DNA of 64,000 bases from Sphingobium sp. B2D3C (GCF_025961835.1 NZ_JAOQOK010000001.1:62001-126000); one strand, 5' to 3'. Shown: positions 20,779-30,372, counted from the first letter of the stretch. Notes: a model not told the origin generated them from the sequence alone. Made by a program: numbers and translations.

Positions 20779-21621
20779 TTAAAGGCCGAGCACCTTGGCG
20801 ATCTTGGCGCGGATGTCTTCGGGCGCATTCAGCTTGCCCACGGTGCCTTCCGGCAGGGCGCCGGCCTCGATCCACCAGCCGATGACCGCAACTTCATCCG
20901 GAGTGAGCGGCGTGCGGCCGTTCTTGGGCATGAAGTCCTTGTGGTCGGCGGGCAGGGTGATGCGGCGATACAGGTCGCTGCGCTGCTTCTCGCCCGGATC
21001 GATCACCGCGCCGCTCTCGCCGCCTTCCATCAGGCTCTTGTAGGTCGCCATGGAGAGGGCGCCGCGGCGCTTGTCATCATTGTGGCAGGAGGCGCAGCGC
21101 GTCTGCAGGGTGGGGTGGACCACATCGAGGAAGATATCCGCATCGGCGACATTGGTCACCGGAGGCCGGCCACCGGGGCCAGAGCGTAGCGGGCCGGGCG
21201 CGAATTCGGTGAGGTAGGTCGGGCCGTGCGTCAGATTGCCGCCGAAATGGCCGGTGGCCACGAGCAACCCTCCGGTGATCAGGCAGGCGAGCGGCCAGCC
21301 TCGGTCATAGATTTTCGGGAATTCGCGCTGCCAGGCCCAGACCAGCAGCGCGCTGGCTGCCAGCAGCACGCCGCTCCAGCGGTGCCAGTTGACCGCCTCG
21401 CCGGTGAAGCCGGGCTCGCTCGCGTGCATATAGCCCAATGTCACCGTGAGGAAGGCACAGAGCGCGCCGATCAGCCATGTCGCCGATACGGCAGGACGCA
21501 GGGCGGCGAAGCGCGGCCAGCGCGTCGCGATCTCCAGTCCGATCGCCAGCATCAGGATGCCGATCGGCAGGTGCAGCACGAGAACGTGGAAGCGACCGAG
21601 GAAGAAGATGAAGTCCTGCAC
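20779..21621 (-). CDS. membrane protein with DUF2231-like helices and a cytochrome c (planctomycete-type) domain
   Basis: 280 residues. The first ~130 form about four membrane helices (FHVLVLHLPIGILMLAIGLE matches the DUF2231 start, with histidines possibly binding haem b). A periplasmic domain follows with one haem c site CASCH at 176-180 and the sequence DFMPKNGRTPLTPDEVAVIGWWIEAGA typical of PSC1-type planctomycete cytochromes. Likely an electron conduit between the membrane and the exported proteins encoded upstream. Last gene of the minus-strand operon starting at 27920; the 42-nt gap to the ankyrin gene is small. Confidence 0.82.
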   Translation of the reverse strand: MQDFIFFLGRFHVLVLHLPIGILMLAIGLEIATRWPRFAALRPAVSATWLIGALCAFLTVTLGYMHASEPGFTGEAVNWHRWSGVLLAASALLVWAWQREFPKIYDRGWPLACLITGGLLVATGHFGGNLTHGPTYLTEFAPGPLRSGPGGRPPVTNVADADIFLDVVHPTLQTRCASCHNDDKRRGALSMATYKSLMEGGESGAVIDPGEKQRSDLYRRITLPADHKDFMPKNGRTPLTPDEVAVIGWWIEAGALPEGTVGKLNAPEDIRAKIAKVLGL

Positions 21622-21663
21622 GAAAATCCCCCGAATGATGCGGTCCGCTGTGTCCGGACGATG

Positions 21664-23268
21664 TCAGTTGATGCCGCAGGACTGCCCGGTACGCGCGCAG
21701 ACCTGCTCGATCAGCTTCATGGACTCCGGCTTCGGTTCTGCGGCGGTCGTCGCCAGGAATACGCCCTTCGCCCAGGTGTAGGGCGTGCGGCCCTCGGCAT
21801 CCCGAATGTCGAAGCGCGCGCCCTTGCTCGCCAGATAGGCCAGGATCTTGTTCGATCCGCGATTGGCAGCCCCATGAACGGCGGCCAGCCCCATGGCATT
21901 CGTCGCGTTCAGATCCTGCCCGAACCGCTCGTGGCAGAGCCGCACGGCTTCGAGCAGCTTGTCCTCGCCCTCATCGAAGGTCTGGAAGAACACCCAGTTG
22001 ATGCCGGCAGCGGCCATGAGCGGCGTCGTGCCGTTGTTCGTCGTGATATTGGGGTCGGCGCCCTTGCTGGCGAGCAGCTTCATGGCGTCCACATCGCCGG
22101 AGAGGGCGGCGCGCAGAAACGCCGTCTGCCCCGTGAAATCGACCCAGGACAGAGAGCCAGCCGTCAGCAGCCAGAAGCGGGTCGGCGGATAGCGCATCAC
22201 CCGCGCATTGGGGTTGGCGCCCTTGTTGAGCAGCGCGCCGATGAACTTGAGCGCACGGGGACGATCCACGCCCTTCTGTTTGGCGGTGTCGGTATCCAGC
22301 TCCATGTTGCGCACGTCGACAGCGGCCCAGAGCGGCGTGCGGCCATACCAGTCTGCGGCGTTGGGGTTGGCGCCCTTGTCCAGCAGATATTGGGCGACCG
22401 GCACATTGTCATTGAGCACCGCAACGAGCAGCGGGCGCGCATCATTGGCCTCGGGCTGCTCGATCTTCGCGCCGGCCTCGACCAGCGCCTTGGCCATGTC
22501 GACCGTGCCCTCGCGCGCGGCGAGGTGGAGCGGGGTGATCTTGCCGGGCCACTCGGCGCGCGAACCCTCGGGCGGCACGCCGCCGCGCACGATGCCGTCG
22601 CCATGCGAGCCGCCGCCTTCGCCCGGCGCGCGGAACTCCGGCTTCTTGCCCAGCTTCGTGGCGGCGTTGACGTTGGCGCCGGCCTCGATGAGCGCCTGCA
22701 CCGCCTCCACGCTGCCGCCGCGCACCGCCAGCATCAGCGGGGTCTGGCCATAGGCCTTGTCGGTGAAATTGGGGTTGGCGCCGGCCGCCAGCAGCGCCTT
22801 GACGTTGGCGCCGTCGCCCTCGCCTGCGGCAATCATGAGCGCGGTCTGGCCGGTGTGGGAGAGGGTGTCCACAGGCGCGCCGGCCCTGAGCAGGCGGCGC
22901 AGCACAGCGGAGGCGCCAAATTCGGCGGCCACATGCAAGGGCGTGAGGCCATATTCGTTCGTGAGGCCTGCATTGGCGCCAAGATCAAGCAGGCGGTCGA
23001 CATCGTCCGCGAGGTTGCGCCGCGCCAGCCAGTGCAGCGCGGGCGTGCCGTCGGGCGAGCGCGCATCGAGATTGGCGCCGCTGTCGACCAGCTCGTACAT
23101 GCGCTTGAGCTGATTGTCGCGTGCCGCCGAGGCCATCTGCACGCCCAGTTCCTGCGCCTTGGCCGGCGGCAGCACGGGGCGCTGCGGACGCAGCAGCAGG
23201 AAGGCGACAAGGGCGAGCGCCAGGAGCGCCAGGCCTGCCAGCGCGATGCGTTTGCTTGTCGTCGGCAT
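21664..23268 (-). CDS. exported ankyrin-repeat protein
   Basis: 534 residues. An N-terminal membrane anchor or signal (KRIALAGLALLALALVAFLLL) is followed by about ten ankyrin repeats, e.g. YGLTPLHVAAEFGASAVLRRLLRAGA and GQTALMIAAGEGDGANVKALLAAGANPN. Ankyrin arrays bind proteins, so it may scaffold the exported redox proteins of this operon in the periplasm. A non-repeat insert of about 30 residues, rich in G/E/P, lies between repeats 4 and 5. Its ATG overlaps the stop of the DUF1552 gene at 23268, showing tight coupling. Confidence 0.88.
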   Translation of the reverse strand: MPTTSKRIALAGLALLALALVAFLLLRPQRPVLPPAKAQELGVQMASAARDNQLKRMYELVDSGANLDARSPDGTPALHWLARRNLADDVDRLLDLGANAGLTNEYGLTPLHVAAEFGASAVLRRLLRAGAPVDTLSHTGQTALMIAAGEGDGANVKALLAAGANPNFTDKAYGQTPLMLAVRGGSVEAVQALIEAGANVNAATKLGKKPEFRAPGEGGGSHGDGIVRGGVPPEGSRAEWPGKITPLHLAAREGTVDMAKALVEAGAKIEQPEANDARPLLVAVLNDNVPVAQYLLDKGANPNAADWYGRTPLWAAVDVRNMELDTDTAKQKGVDRPRALKFIGALLNKGANPNARVMRYPPTRFWLLTAGSLSWVDFTGQTAFLRAALSGDVDAMKLLASKGADPNITTNNGTTPLMAAAGINWVFFQTFDEGEDKLLEAVRLCHERFGQDLNATNAMGLAAVHGAANRGSNKILAYLASKGARFDIRDAEGRTPYTWAKGVFLATTAAEPKPESMKLIEQVCARTGQSCGIN

Positions 23269-24590
23269 CAGATGTCGATCGTTCCGTCGCTGTCGCCGAA
23301 GTTTTCCACCGGTGCGCCCGCCTTTTGCAGGATGGAGAGCAGCAGGTTGGAGAGCGGACGATCCTTGCCGACGCCGCCGCTGATGTGGCGCTTACCGGCG
23401 ATCTTGCCCGAGCCGCCGCCTGCGAGGACGATCGGCAGAGGGCCGTGATTATGAACGTTGGAATCGCTCATCCCGCTACCCCACATCAGGATGCTGTTGT
23501 CGAGCAGCGAGCCATTGCCATCCGGCGTGCTGGCCATCTTGTCGAGCAGATAGCCGAACATGGAGATGTGATAGGCATTGAGCTGCGCCAGCCTGTCCTT
23601 ATTGGCCGGCACGTTGCTGTGGTGCGAGAGCGGATGGAAGCTCTCCATCACGCCGCTGCCCGGGTAGATGCGATTGCTGTTCTCGACGGCCAGCATCAAT
23701 GTGGAAATGCGGGTCAGCTCCGTCTGCCACGCCAGCACCTGCAGATCGAACATCATCTTGATGTGCGTCTCGAAATCCTCGGGAATGCCGATTGGCTTTT
23801 CCGGCACCACGATATCGTGGCTGGTCTGTGCCTGGGTCAGTTCCAGCCGCCGTTCGACCTCGCGCACATCGGTCAGATACTGGTCGAGCCGCCGCCGGTC
23901 CTCGGCCGGCAGATCGGCTGAGAGCTTGCGCGTCTGGTCGGTTACCGTGTCCAGCATGCTGCGCGATTCACTCCAGATCGCGGCGCGTTCCTCCGGCGTG
24001 CCACCGGCGCCGAACAGGCGCTCGAACAGCAGTTGTGGGTTGCGCTGGATCGGCAGCGGCGTGTTGGCGTCCTGCCAGCTGATCGTATCGCGATAGGCGC
24101 AGCTCCACCCTTCGCCGCAGATTGCCGAGGGCTCCTCGATGCCGAGTTCGAGCGAGGGCAGGGGCGTATCCTGGCCGAGATGCTTGGCGGCGACCTGATC
24201 CGCCGTCATGCCGAGCTTGTTTACATTCTTCGTCATCGCCGTGCCGGAGAGGTAGACGGCGGACGAACTGCTGTGATTGGCCGCAGCCGAGGCATCCTGC
24301 GTGTAGGCGAGCGGCAGCGTCAGATCGCTGATGACATTGATCTTGTCGTGAAAGGCCGCCAGCGGGCGCAGCGTGGGCGACAGTTCGAAGCCGGCGCCCA
24401 GCGTCGCCGGGCGGAACCTGTCCATCACCGCGCCATGGGGCACATAGAAGAAGCCGAGCCGCGTCCGCGCCGGTGGCAGCCCGGACGATGCGGCGGGTAT
24501 CATCGATTCCAGGAAGGGGAGCGCAAGACAGGCGCCGGCCCCGCGAAGCACGGTCCGGCGCGAAAGCGATTTGCGGGTAAGGTAGGTCAT
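23268..24590 (-). CDS. exported DUF1552 protein
   Basis: 440 residues with a twin-arginine signal (LSRRTVLRGAGACLALPFLESM). DUF1552 features are RLGFFYVPHGAVMDRF, SSSSAVYLSGTAM, a central helical region with DVREVERRLELTQ, and SILMWGSGMSDSNVHNHGPLPIVLAGGGSGKIAG near the C-terminus. The end resembles the alkaline phosphatase/DUF1501-type fold found beside PSD1 cytochromes in planctomycetes and acidobacteria. Function unknown; Tat export suggests folding with a cofactor or partner before transport. Lies between the VOC and ankyrin genes in the operon. Confidence 0.88.
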   Translation of the reverse strand: MTYLTRKSLSRRTVLRGAGACLALPFLESMIPAASSGLPPARTRLGFFYVPHGAVMDRFRPATLGAGFELSPTLRPLAAFHDKINVISDLTLPLAYTQDASAAANHSSSSAVYLSGTAMTKNVNKLGMTADQVAAKHLGQDTPLPSLELGIEEPSAICGEGWSCAYRDTISWQDANTPLPIQRNPQLLFERLFGAGGTPEERAAIWSESRSMLDTVTDQTRKLSADLPAEDRRRLDQYLTDVREVERRLELTQAQTSHDIVVPEKPIGIPEDFETHIKMMFDLQVLAWQTELTRISTLMLAVENSNRIYPGSGVMESFHPLSHHSNVPANKDRLAQLNAYHISMFGYLLDKMASTPDGNGSLLDNSILMWGSGMSDSNVHNHGPLPIVLAGGGSGKIAGKRHISGGVGKDRPLSNLLLSILQKAGAPVENFGDSDGTIDI

Positions 24591-24642
24591 CGACGTCTCC
24601 AGACCTCAGAGCCAAGCGGAAAAGGCGGGGCGAGCCGGCGCA

Positions 24643-25500
24643 TCAGCCGGCCATCTTCATCGTGAGCGGCAAACCATTGGGATCGAGCAGCCGCAGCGTG
24701 CCCGGCGCGGAAGGCAGGATTACCGCCCCCATCTGGGCGAGGGCGGCGGCCACCTTGCCGCTGTCGAAGCGGCGGCAACTCACCGTCCAGTCATCCACGG
24801 CCGGCTTCTCCCGGCCCACCGTCTGGCGGATGGCGATGGGCGTGTTCGCCGCGGCGAACCAGCGCTGGCCCGGCACCGGAGATCGCATCTCCTTGAAGAA
24901 GAGCGACATGAACTTGCCGGTCGCAGCGAGATCGCTGACGCGCAGCAGGATGCTCTCCATCTTGAGCGGCGTGACGAGAGGCGCGCCCTCCACGATGTTG
25001 CCGGCCGGCACCGTCGTGCTGGCGAGGCCGGCCGGCTCTTCCAGCAATTGCAGGCCGATGTGATCGGGATCGTAGACGATGCCGCGCATCGCCGGGGCCA
25101 GCCCTTCACGCTCGAGGCGCGCATCCATTGCCTTGCGGTCGTATTTCTGCAGCAGCACGCAATAATGGTCGATCGCAGGATCGGGCGCGGTGGCGCGCGA
25201 TCCCAAGGCGATATAGCCCTTGCCCAGCACGACATAATAACGCAGCGGCGGGTCGGCCTCCTTGTGGACGGCCGGATTGAACAGCCGGCCATAGAATTGC
25301 GCGGCCTTCGTCACGTCTGGCACCAGCATGCCGATATGTTCCAGACCCGTGGTGCGCAGCGGCAGTTCGTCACCGCGCAGGGCATCCGCGGCCAGCGCCA
25401 CACCCGACGAGAGAGCCAGCGAAAGCAGCGAGCCGGCTGCGATCACGCTGCGCCGGTCGAATATGCCCGCGCCCTCGCCTGAAAAATCATCGCCGTTCAT
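24643..25500 (-). CDS. exported VOC (glyoxalase/dioxygenase fold) protein
   Basis: 285 residues. Possible Tat signal FDRRSVIAAGSLLSLALSSGVALA, then two beta-alpha-beta-beta-beta units: GLEHIGMLVPDVTKAAQFYGRLF with IGLQLLE, and MESILLRVSDLAATGKFMSLFF with LRLLDPNGLPLTM. This is the vicinal oxygen chelate fold, usually metal-dependent; a metal-binding histidine is visible in LEHIGM. An exported VOC protein is unusual. The start ATG at 25500 overlaps the stop of the large cytochrome gene (TGATG), so the long open frame to 25878 is not its start. Confidence 0.85.
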   Translation of the reverse strand: MNGDDFSGEGAGIFDRRSVIAAGSLLSLALSSGVALAADALRGDELPLRTTGLEHIGMLVPDVTKAAQFYGRLFNPAVHKEADPPLRYYVVLGKGYIALGSRATAPDPAIDHYCVLLQKYDRKAMDARLEREGLAPAMRGIVYDPDHIGLQLLEEPAGLASTTVPAGNIVEGAPLVTPLKMESILLRVSDLAATGKFMSLFFKEMRSPVPGQRWFAAANTPIAIRQTVGREKPAVDDWTVSCRRFDSGKVAAALAQMGAVILPSAPGTLRLLDPNGLPLTMKMAG

Positions 25501-27920
25501 CACTTCTTTCTCCCAATCATGGCGGGCGGCTGCCGGCTGGTGTTCCAGGTCAACTGGCTGGGCGACACCCGCAGCCGATCCTTCTGGCTGCCGGCGGGCA
25601 TCCGGAACTGCCGGCTGGTGACGACGCCGCGCAGGATCGTCTGGAAGCGATCGCCATTGCCGGCGCTGGTCCGGGCGATCCTGCGTACTTCCGGCATGTC
25701 GGCAAAGGTAAGTTCGCGGCCGATGGCGAAGGTCATCAGCTTCTCGATGAAGGTGTGGGTGAAGGCGTCCGAGCGGGCGAGGATGGCGTTGCGCAGATCG
25801 CGCGGGCCATTGATCTTGGTGCCGTCGGACATCACGCCGGAGGCATCGACGGGGAAGGCGCCGTCCCGCGTCCGCCACTGGCCGACCAGATCGTAATTCT
25901 CCAACGCCAGGCCGATGGGGTCCATCATATTATGGCAGGAGGCGCACACCTTGTTCTCGCGATGCACGGCAAGGCGCTGGCGCAGGCTCGTCGCCTCGGC
26001 ATTCGCGTCGAGATTGGTCTCGACGCCGGGCGGCGGCGGCGGCGGCTTCACGCCGAGGATGTTCTCCAGCACCCAGGCGCCGCGAATGACCGGCGAGGTT
26101 CTGTTGGCGACGGAGGTGACGGTGAGGATCGCGCCCTGCCCGAGCAGGCCACGGCGCACGCTGTCCTTGGGCAGGCTGACCTTGCGGAAATAGTCGCCGC
26201 GCACGCCGCTAATGCCATAATGCTGGGCCAGCCGCTCGTTGACGAACGTGTAGTCGGCATCGAGCAGATCGCGGATCGGGCGGTTCCGCAGCATCACATA
26301 GCGAACGAGGCCCTTGGTCTCATTCTCGAAGGCGACGCGCAGATTGTCGTCAAACGCCGGGCTCTCGCGCTGGACCGAGCGCAATTCGCGCAGATGCAGC
26401 CACTGGGTCGCGAAATTGTCGACCAGCGCTTCCGCCCTGGGGTCGGCAAGCATGCGGTTGACCTGCTGGTCCAGCACAGCCGGGTCGCTGAGCTTGTTCT
26501 GCGCAGCCAGATCGAGCAATTGCTGGTCGGGGATGCTGCTCCACAGGAAGAAGGAGAGGCGCGAGGCGAGGTCGAGATCGCTGATTGCGAACTTGTCCTT
26601 CGCGACCGGCTGCTCGAACCGGTAAATGAAGCGGGGATCGACGAGAATGTAGGAGAGGCCTGCGCGCACGCCGTCCTCGAACGTGCCTTGCGCCCGGCCC
26701 GCATCATACATCTTCATGATCGCGTCCACCTCGCCGCCCATCGGCTTGAGCGGACGGCGGAAGGCAAGGCTGCCGAGACGCGTCAGGATCGCGCGGGCGC
26801 AGGGCTTTTCCTCCATCCAGCTCTTCGGGCGGCAGGAGAAGACCGTGGCGCGTGGCGCGCTGCGGCCCGGCCCCTGCGTCGTGAATGGCCCGTTGACCGC
26901 GACGTTGAGGACGAGGCCCTTGGTCAGATAATTGGCATAGATGTCGTTCACGCCCGCGCCGGCGACCTCATCGAGCAGCGCCGCCGTGATCGTTCGCTGC
27001 CCGGCGCCCAGCTTCACGCGCACCTTGTCGCCTTTGCCCAGCGCGACCCGGCGGCCATCGATGGTGAGGTTGACGGCCGGCATGGGGGCCGGCGCCCGGC
27101 GCCCGGCGATGAACCCGCCGGTGCTGGTGCGCACGCTGATCTCGTAAGTGCCGTCCACCGGGAAGAAATGGTTGACCCGCATCCCGCCCCGCGTGCCGAG
27201 CGGCAGTCCTTCCAGATGCTTGGTCTGCACGAGTTTGCCGGGCGCGTTGTAAACAGTCCGCGTCAGTTCGAGCGTTGAAGCGCCCGTGGCGATGCTGCTG
27301 ATCTTGAGCCCGGCGTTGAGATAGCCCTGAATGAGCGCCGGGGAGGTGGTCAGTACGCTGGAGATATTGTCGAACCCGCCGGTCGCGGCATCGGGCGGCA
27401 GGAAGTCCGCCGGATTGATCTCCAGCCCGATGAGATCGCGCACGGCATTGGCATATTCTGTTCTGTTCAGGCGGCGCAGGTTCGCCGAGGGGAGTGGCGC
27501 GGGCGTGGAATCGAGCCGGTCGGTCAATTCGCCCAGAAACGAGGCCAGTTCGCCCGCCTCGGGCCGAGGGCTGTTGAGCGGCGGCATGGCGCCTGCGCTC
27601 ACCTTGCGCACCACCTTTTCCCAGATGGCCGCATTCTTGCCGGTATGGTCGAAGTCCATCCCCTCGAAGGAGAGGCCAGCCACGCGCTCCTCCGAATCAT
27701 GGCAGGACATGCAGTATTTGCCGATCATCGGGTGCGGCGCATTCTCCGCCACGGCAGTCGGCTCGTCGCCCTGCACAGGAAAGGCAGCGCCGAGCGCGGC
27801 CAGATAGACTGCGCCCGCCGCAAGAATCACAGCAGCGCCCTGGCGTGATCCGCCGAACCGGGCTGCCTCTCCTGCCATCGCGCTCATTCTCTTGCGCGCC
27901 GTTTCAGAAATCCCCTTCAT
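25500..27920 (-). CDS. dihaem DUF1592-type (planctomycete cytochrome) exported protein
   Basis: 806 residues. After a signal anchor (VILAAGAVYLAALGAAF) comes a first haem site CMSCH (70-74) with MPP further on. It is followed by the DUF1587/1595/1592/1588/1585 series: LRRLNRTEYANAVRDLIGLEINPADFLPPDAATGGFDN, a carbohydrate-binding-like beta region, SRLSFFLWSSIPDQQLLDLA, FVNERLAQHYGI, and a second haem site CASCH (659-663) followed by NMMDPIGLALENYD. Proteins of this build abound in planctomycetes, myxobacteria and acidobacteria, and their function is unknown. First gene of the five-gene operon; it probably oxidises a substrate in the periplasm. Confidence 0.9.
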   Translation of the reverse strand: MKGISETARKRMSAMAGEAARFGGSRQGAAVILAAGAVYLAALGAAFPVQGDEPTAVAENAPHPMIGKYCMSCHDSEERVAGLSFEGMDFDHTGKNAAIWEKVVRKVSAGAMPPLNSPRPEAGELASFLGELTDRLDSTPAPLPSANLRRLNRTEYANAVRDLIGLEINPADFLPPDAATGGFDNISSVLTTSPALIQGYLNAGLKISSIATGASTLELTRTVYNAPGKLVQTKHLEGLPLGTRGGMRVNHFFPVDGTYEISVRTSTGGFIAGRRAPAPMPAVNLTIDGRRVALGKGDKVRVKLGAGQRTITAALLDEVAGAGVNDIYANYLTKGLVLNVAVNGPFTTQGPGRSAPRATVFSCRPKSWMEEKPCARAILTRLGSLAFRRPLKPMGGEVDAIMKMYDAGRAQGTFEDGVRAGLSYILVDPRFIYRFEQPVAKDKFAISDLDLASRLSFFLWSSIPDQQLLDLAAQNKLSDPAVLDQQVNRMLADPRAEALVDNFATQWLHLRELRSVQRESPAFDDNLRVAFENETKGLVRYVMLRNRPIRDLLDADYTFVNERLAQHYGISGVRGDYFRKVSLPKDSVRRGLLGQGAILTVTSVANRTSPVIRGAWVLENILGVKPPPPPPGVETNLDANAEATSLRQRLAVHRENKVCASCHNMMDPIGLALENYDLVGQWRTRDGAFPVDASGVMSDGTKINGPRDLRNAILARSDAFTHTFIEKLMTFAIGRELTFADMPEVRRIARTSAGNGDRFQTILRGVVTSRQFRMPAGSQKDRLRVSPSQLTWNTSRQPPAMIGRKK

Positions 27921-28051
27921 GAGTCTCGGTGTACAAAATCAATTTTCTTTTGTCACGCGATGAAGGCAGGATTTCTAATATATGGAAGGACGGCGCGGCG
28001 GCGTTGAGCAGCGAACACGATTTCCGAAATCAACTCGTCGCGCAGTGCTGC

Positions 28052-29410
28052 TCAACCCTCCTCATTCGCGGTGCGCACGTAGAGGCGCGAGGCTTGCCAG
28101 AAGCAGGCGCCGGCACAGAGCGGCGTGATCGCGATGAGCAGCAGGGAATAGCGGATGGCGGACTGGCCGAAGTCCGCCGCCAGCACATCGTTGAGAATGC
28201 CGACCGCCGTCGGGCCAATGATGTTGCCGACGAGGCCGCCGCCCAGCAGCAGCATCGCGATGGCCAGCGCGCGCTGGTCGGGCGCTACCACATTGACGAC
28301 GGCGGCGTAGATCGGCCCCTGATGCAGCAGGGTGAAGAAGCTGGCGCCGGCAAAGCCCAGCACCCAGATCGCGGTCTCCTCGCCGAGCAGAAACAGCAGT
28401 TCCGCGGGGCCGATCGCCAGGCAGGCGAGCGCCGGAATGCCGACCCGCCAGCGCAACTGGCTCTTACGCAGCCTATCGACCAGCAGGCCGCCCAGGAGAA
28501 TGCCCGCCGCGCCGAGAAAACCGCGTGAGGGGCCGATGATCGTCGCCGCTTCCGCCATGGTCAGGCCGTGGACGCGCTGGAAGAAGGTCGGCGTCCAGGA
28601 GCCGGTCGCCCAGATGTTGGACCCCATGAACGTCATGCCGAGCAGCATCCAAGCATAGCAGCGGTTGGCCAGCAGAGCGCGCACGTCGGTTTTGATTGCG
28701 GCAATCGGCGAGCGGTTGTGCGCCGGCCGAGCAGCAGTGCGGGCCGGCTCGCGGACCGTGAGCCGAAAGACCAGCGCTGCCACGATGCCCGGCACGCCGG
28801 CGGCAATGAACATGGCGCGCCAGCCATAGGTTTCCGCGATCCAGCCGGCGACCGGGAACAGCACGATGTGCGAGATGGTCGCCGCGACCCCGTAGATCGC
28901 CAAGGCCAGCGGGCGCCTTGTGGGGTGAAACAGGTCAGCAATCATCGAATTGGCCGGCGCCGTGCTGCTGGCCTCGCCCGCGCCCAGGCAGAAACGCGCG
29001 AAAGCGAGCTGCCAGATGTTGGTGACCCAGCCGGTTGCGAGCGTGACGGCGCTCCAGAAGGCGAGGCCGATGGAGATGATCGTGCTGCGATTGAGCCGGT
29101 CGGCCGCCCACGCGATGGGCAGGCCCATCAGCGAATAGATCACGATGAACGCGACGCCCGAAACCAGCCCGAGCGCGGTGTCGGAAACGCCCATCTCCGC
29201 CTTGATCGCCGGTAAGGCGAGCCCGAGCAGGGACCGGTCCAGATAGTTGAAGATGGAGACGACCATCAGCATTGCGAATGGCCAGGTCGATTGCCAGGGC
29301 CAGGGCGCCCTTTGTTCCTTGGGCAGAGAGGATGGGGCGGCCGCGCTCTCCCGGCCGATGGGCAGCGGCTCAGTAATCGGGCGCACGACGCTTGCCCCGT
29401 AATCCGCCAA
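28052..29410 (-). CDS. MFS transporter (ACS/spinster-like)
   Basis: 452 residues, twelve predicted membrane helices. Signature segments are FAMLMVVSIFNYLDRSLLGLALPAIKAEMGVSD (helix 1, NYLDR motif), GLPIAWAADRLNRSTIISIGLAFWSAVT and GAGEASSTAPANSMIADLF. These match permeases of the anion:cation symporter and spinster groups that move organic anions. Located between the cytochrome operon and the IclR regulator on the same strand, 131 nt upstream of the DUF1592-type gene. It probably imports the compound or a product. Confidence 0.88.
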   Translation of the reverse strand: MADYGASVVRPITEPLPIGRESAAAPSSLPKEQRAPWPWQSTWPFAMLMVVSIFNYLDRSLLGLALPAIKAEMGVSDTALGLVSGVAFIVIYSLMGLPIAWAADRLNRSTIISIGLAFWSAVTLATGWVTNIWQLAFARFCLGAGEASSTAPANSMIADLFHPTRRPLALAIYGVAATISHIVLFPVAGWIAETYGWRAMFIAAGVPGIVAALVFRLTVREPARTAARPAHNRSPIAAIKTDVRALLANRCYAWMLLGMTFMGSNIWATGSWTPTFFQRVHGLTMAEAATIIGPSRGFLGAAGILLGGLLVDRLRKSQLRWRVGIPALACLAIGPAELLFLLGEETAIWVLGFAGASFFTLLHQGPIYAAVVNVVAPDQRALAIAMLLLGGGLVGNIIGPTAVGILNDVLAADFGQSAIRYSLLLIAITPLCAGACFWQASRLYVRTANEEG

Positions 29411-29496
29411 TATGTGTCACCCCGCCTCTCCCCCTTGCGCACTGTGTGCAGCTTTGCCTGCCAGACAGGGGTGGGCGCGCCATGGCGTCAATCCTC

Positions 29497-30372
29497 TCAA
29501 TGGACATCGGGCCGCAATTCCGGAATGTGGAAGGAATGGGCGCGCCCTGTGCTGTCGGCGGCGCGGCCTGCGAAGCTGTTCGCGGCCCTCACCACGTCAC
29601 GGACGAGATCGGTATCGCGCGCCGCGTGGAAGCGGGGCAGGGGCATCACGACGCCGAGCGAGCCGATTAGCCGTCCCGCGCCGTCGAAAACCGGCGCCGC
29701 GACCCCGGCGAGGCCAAGCTCCTCATCCAGATTGCGCGCGACGCCCTCGTCGCGGATTCGCCGCATCTGCTCGAGAAACTGCGCGCGCTTTGCCGGCGGT
29801 CTGCCCGCGATGGGGCTGCGGGTGATGGACCGGAAGATGGCTTCGCTCTCGCCCGGTGGCAGGCTGGCGAGAATGGCCTGGCCGAGCGATCCCCAGGGCA
29901 ATTCGATCTCGATGCCTTCTTCCAGCGCCGGGCAATGGTCGCAGGCGGCATTGGCCACAGCGGCGACCACGGCGCGGCGCCGAACCGGGGCATAGAGGCA
30001 CAGCACGGCCGTCTCCGACCATTTGCGCACCAGCCCGGCAAGCAGCGGCCGCGCGCTGCGCACCGGATCGAATTGTGCCATCAGCTGCGATGCCAGCCGC
30101 GTGAGTTCGCGCCCGGTGCGGTAGGTCTGGCCATCGCCGCGCTCGACGATGCCTTCGGTGAGCAGGGGGCGCAGCAGGCGGTGGACGGAACTGAGCGGCA
30201 GGCCCGACCGCTCCGCAAGCTCGCCGAGCGTGAACTGCTCGCTGCCCTCGATCACCAGCCTGAGGAGATAGATGACTCGCTCTGCCGAGCCGCGCGGGCT
30301 GGTCATTCCGCGTGCATCCAGGCGGCGCGCGAGGTTGGTGCGTGCGCCCGGTGCTGCGTAACCCATGGACAT
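29497..30372 (-). CDS. IclR family transcriptional regulator
   Basis: Winged helix SAERVIYLLRLVIEGSEQFTLGELAERSGLPLSSVHRLLRPLLTEGIVER, followed by an IclR effector-binding domain with the C-terminal region GLAGVAAPVFDGAGRLIGSLGVVMPLPRF. The frame opens at 30465; starts at 30372 or 30306 give a more usual N-terminus, and I see no decisive ribosome site. It is divergent from the HD-domain gene (30595) and upstream of the MFS, with a palindrome at 30473-30491 in between. It likely controls the MFS, the oxygenase-like gene and perhaps the cytochrome operon. Confidence 0.88.
   Translation of the reverse strand: MSMGYAAPGARTNLARRLDARGMTSPRGSAERVIYLLRLVIEGSEQFTLGELAERSGLPLSSVHRLLRPLLTEGIVERGDGQTYRTGRELTRLASQLMAQFDPVRSARPLLAGLVRKWSETAVLCLYAPVRRRAVVAAVANAACDHCPALEEGIEIELPWGSLGQAILASLPPGESEAIFRSITRSPIAGRPPAKRAQFLEQMRRIRDEGVARNLDEELGLAGVAAPVFDGAGRLIGSLGVVMPLPRFHAARDTDLVRDVVRAANSFAGRAADSTGRAHSFHIPELRPDVH

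Noticed and set aside
22600-23250. Regular 99-bp periodicity suggestive of a DNA tandem repeat or CRISPR
   Set aside because: It is the coding signature of ankyrin repeats (33 residues each); the copies are too diverged to be direct DNA repeats and there are no spacers.
21226-23448. A 740-codon open frame on the plus strand
   Set aside because: Antisense shadow of the ankyrin gene and its neighbour; its composition follows the opposite-strand codons and it has no ribosome site.
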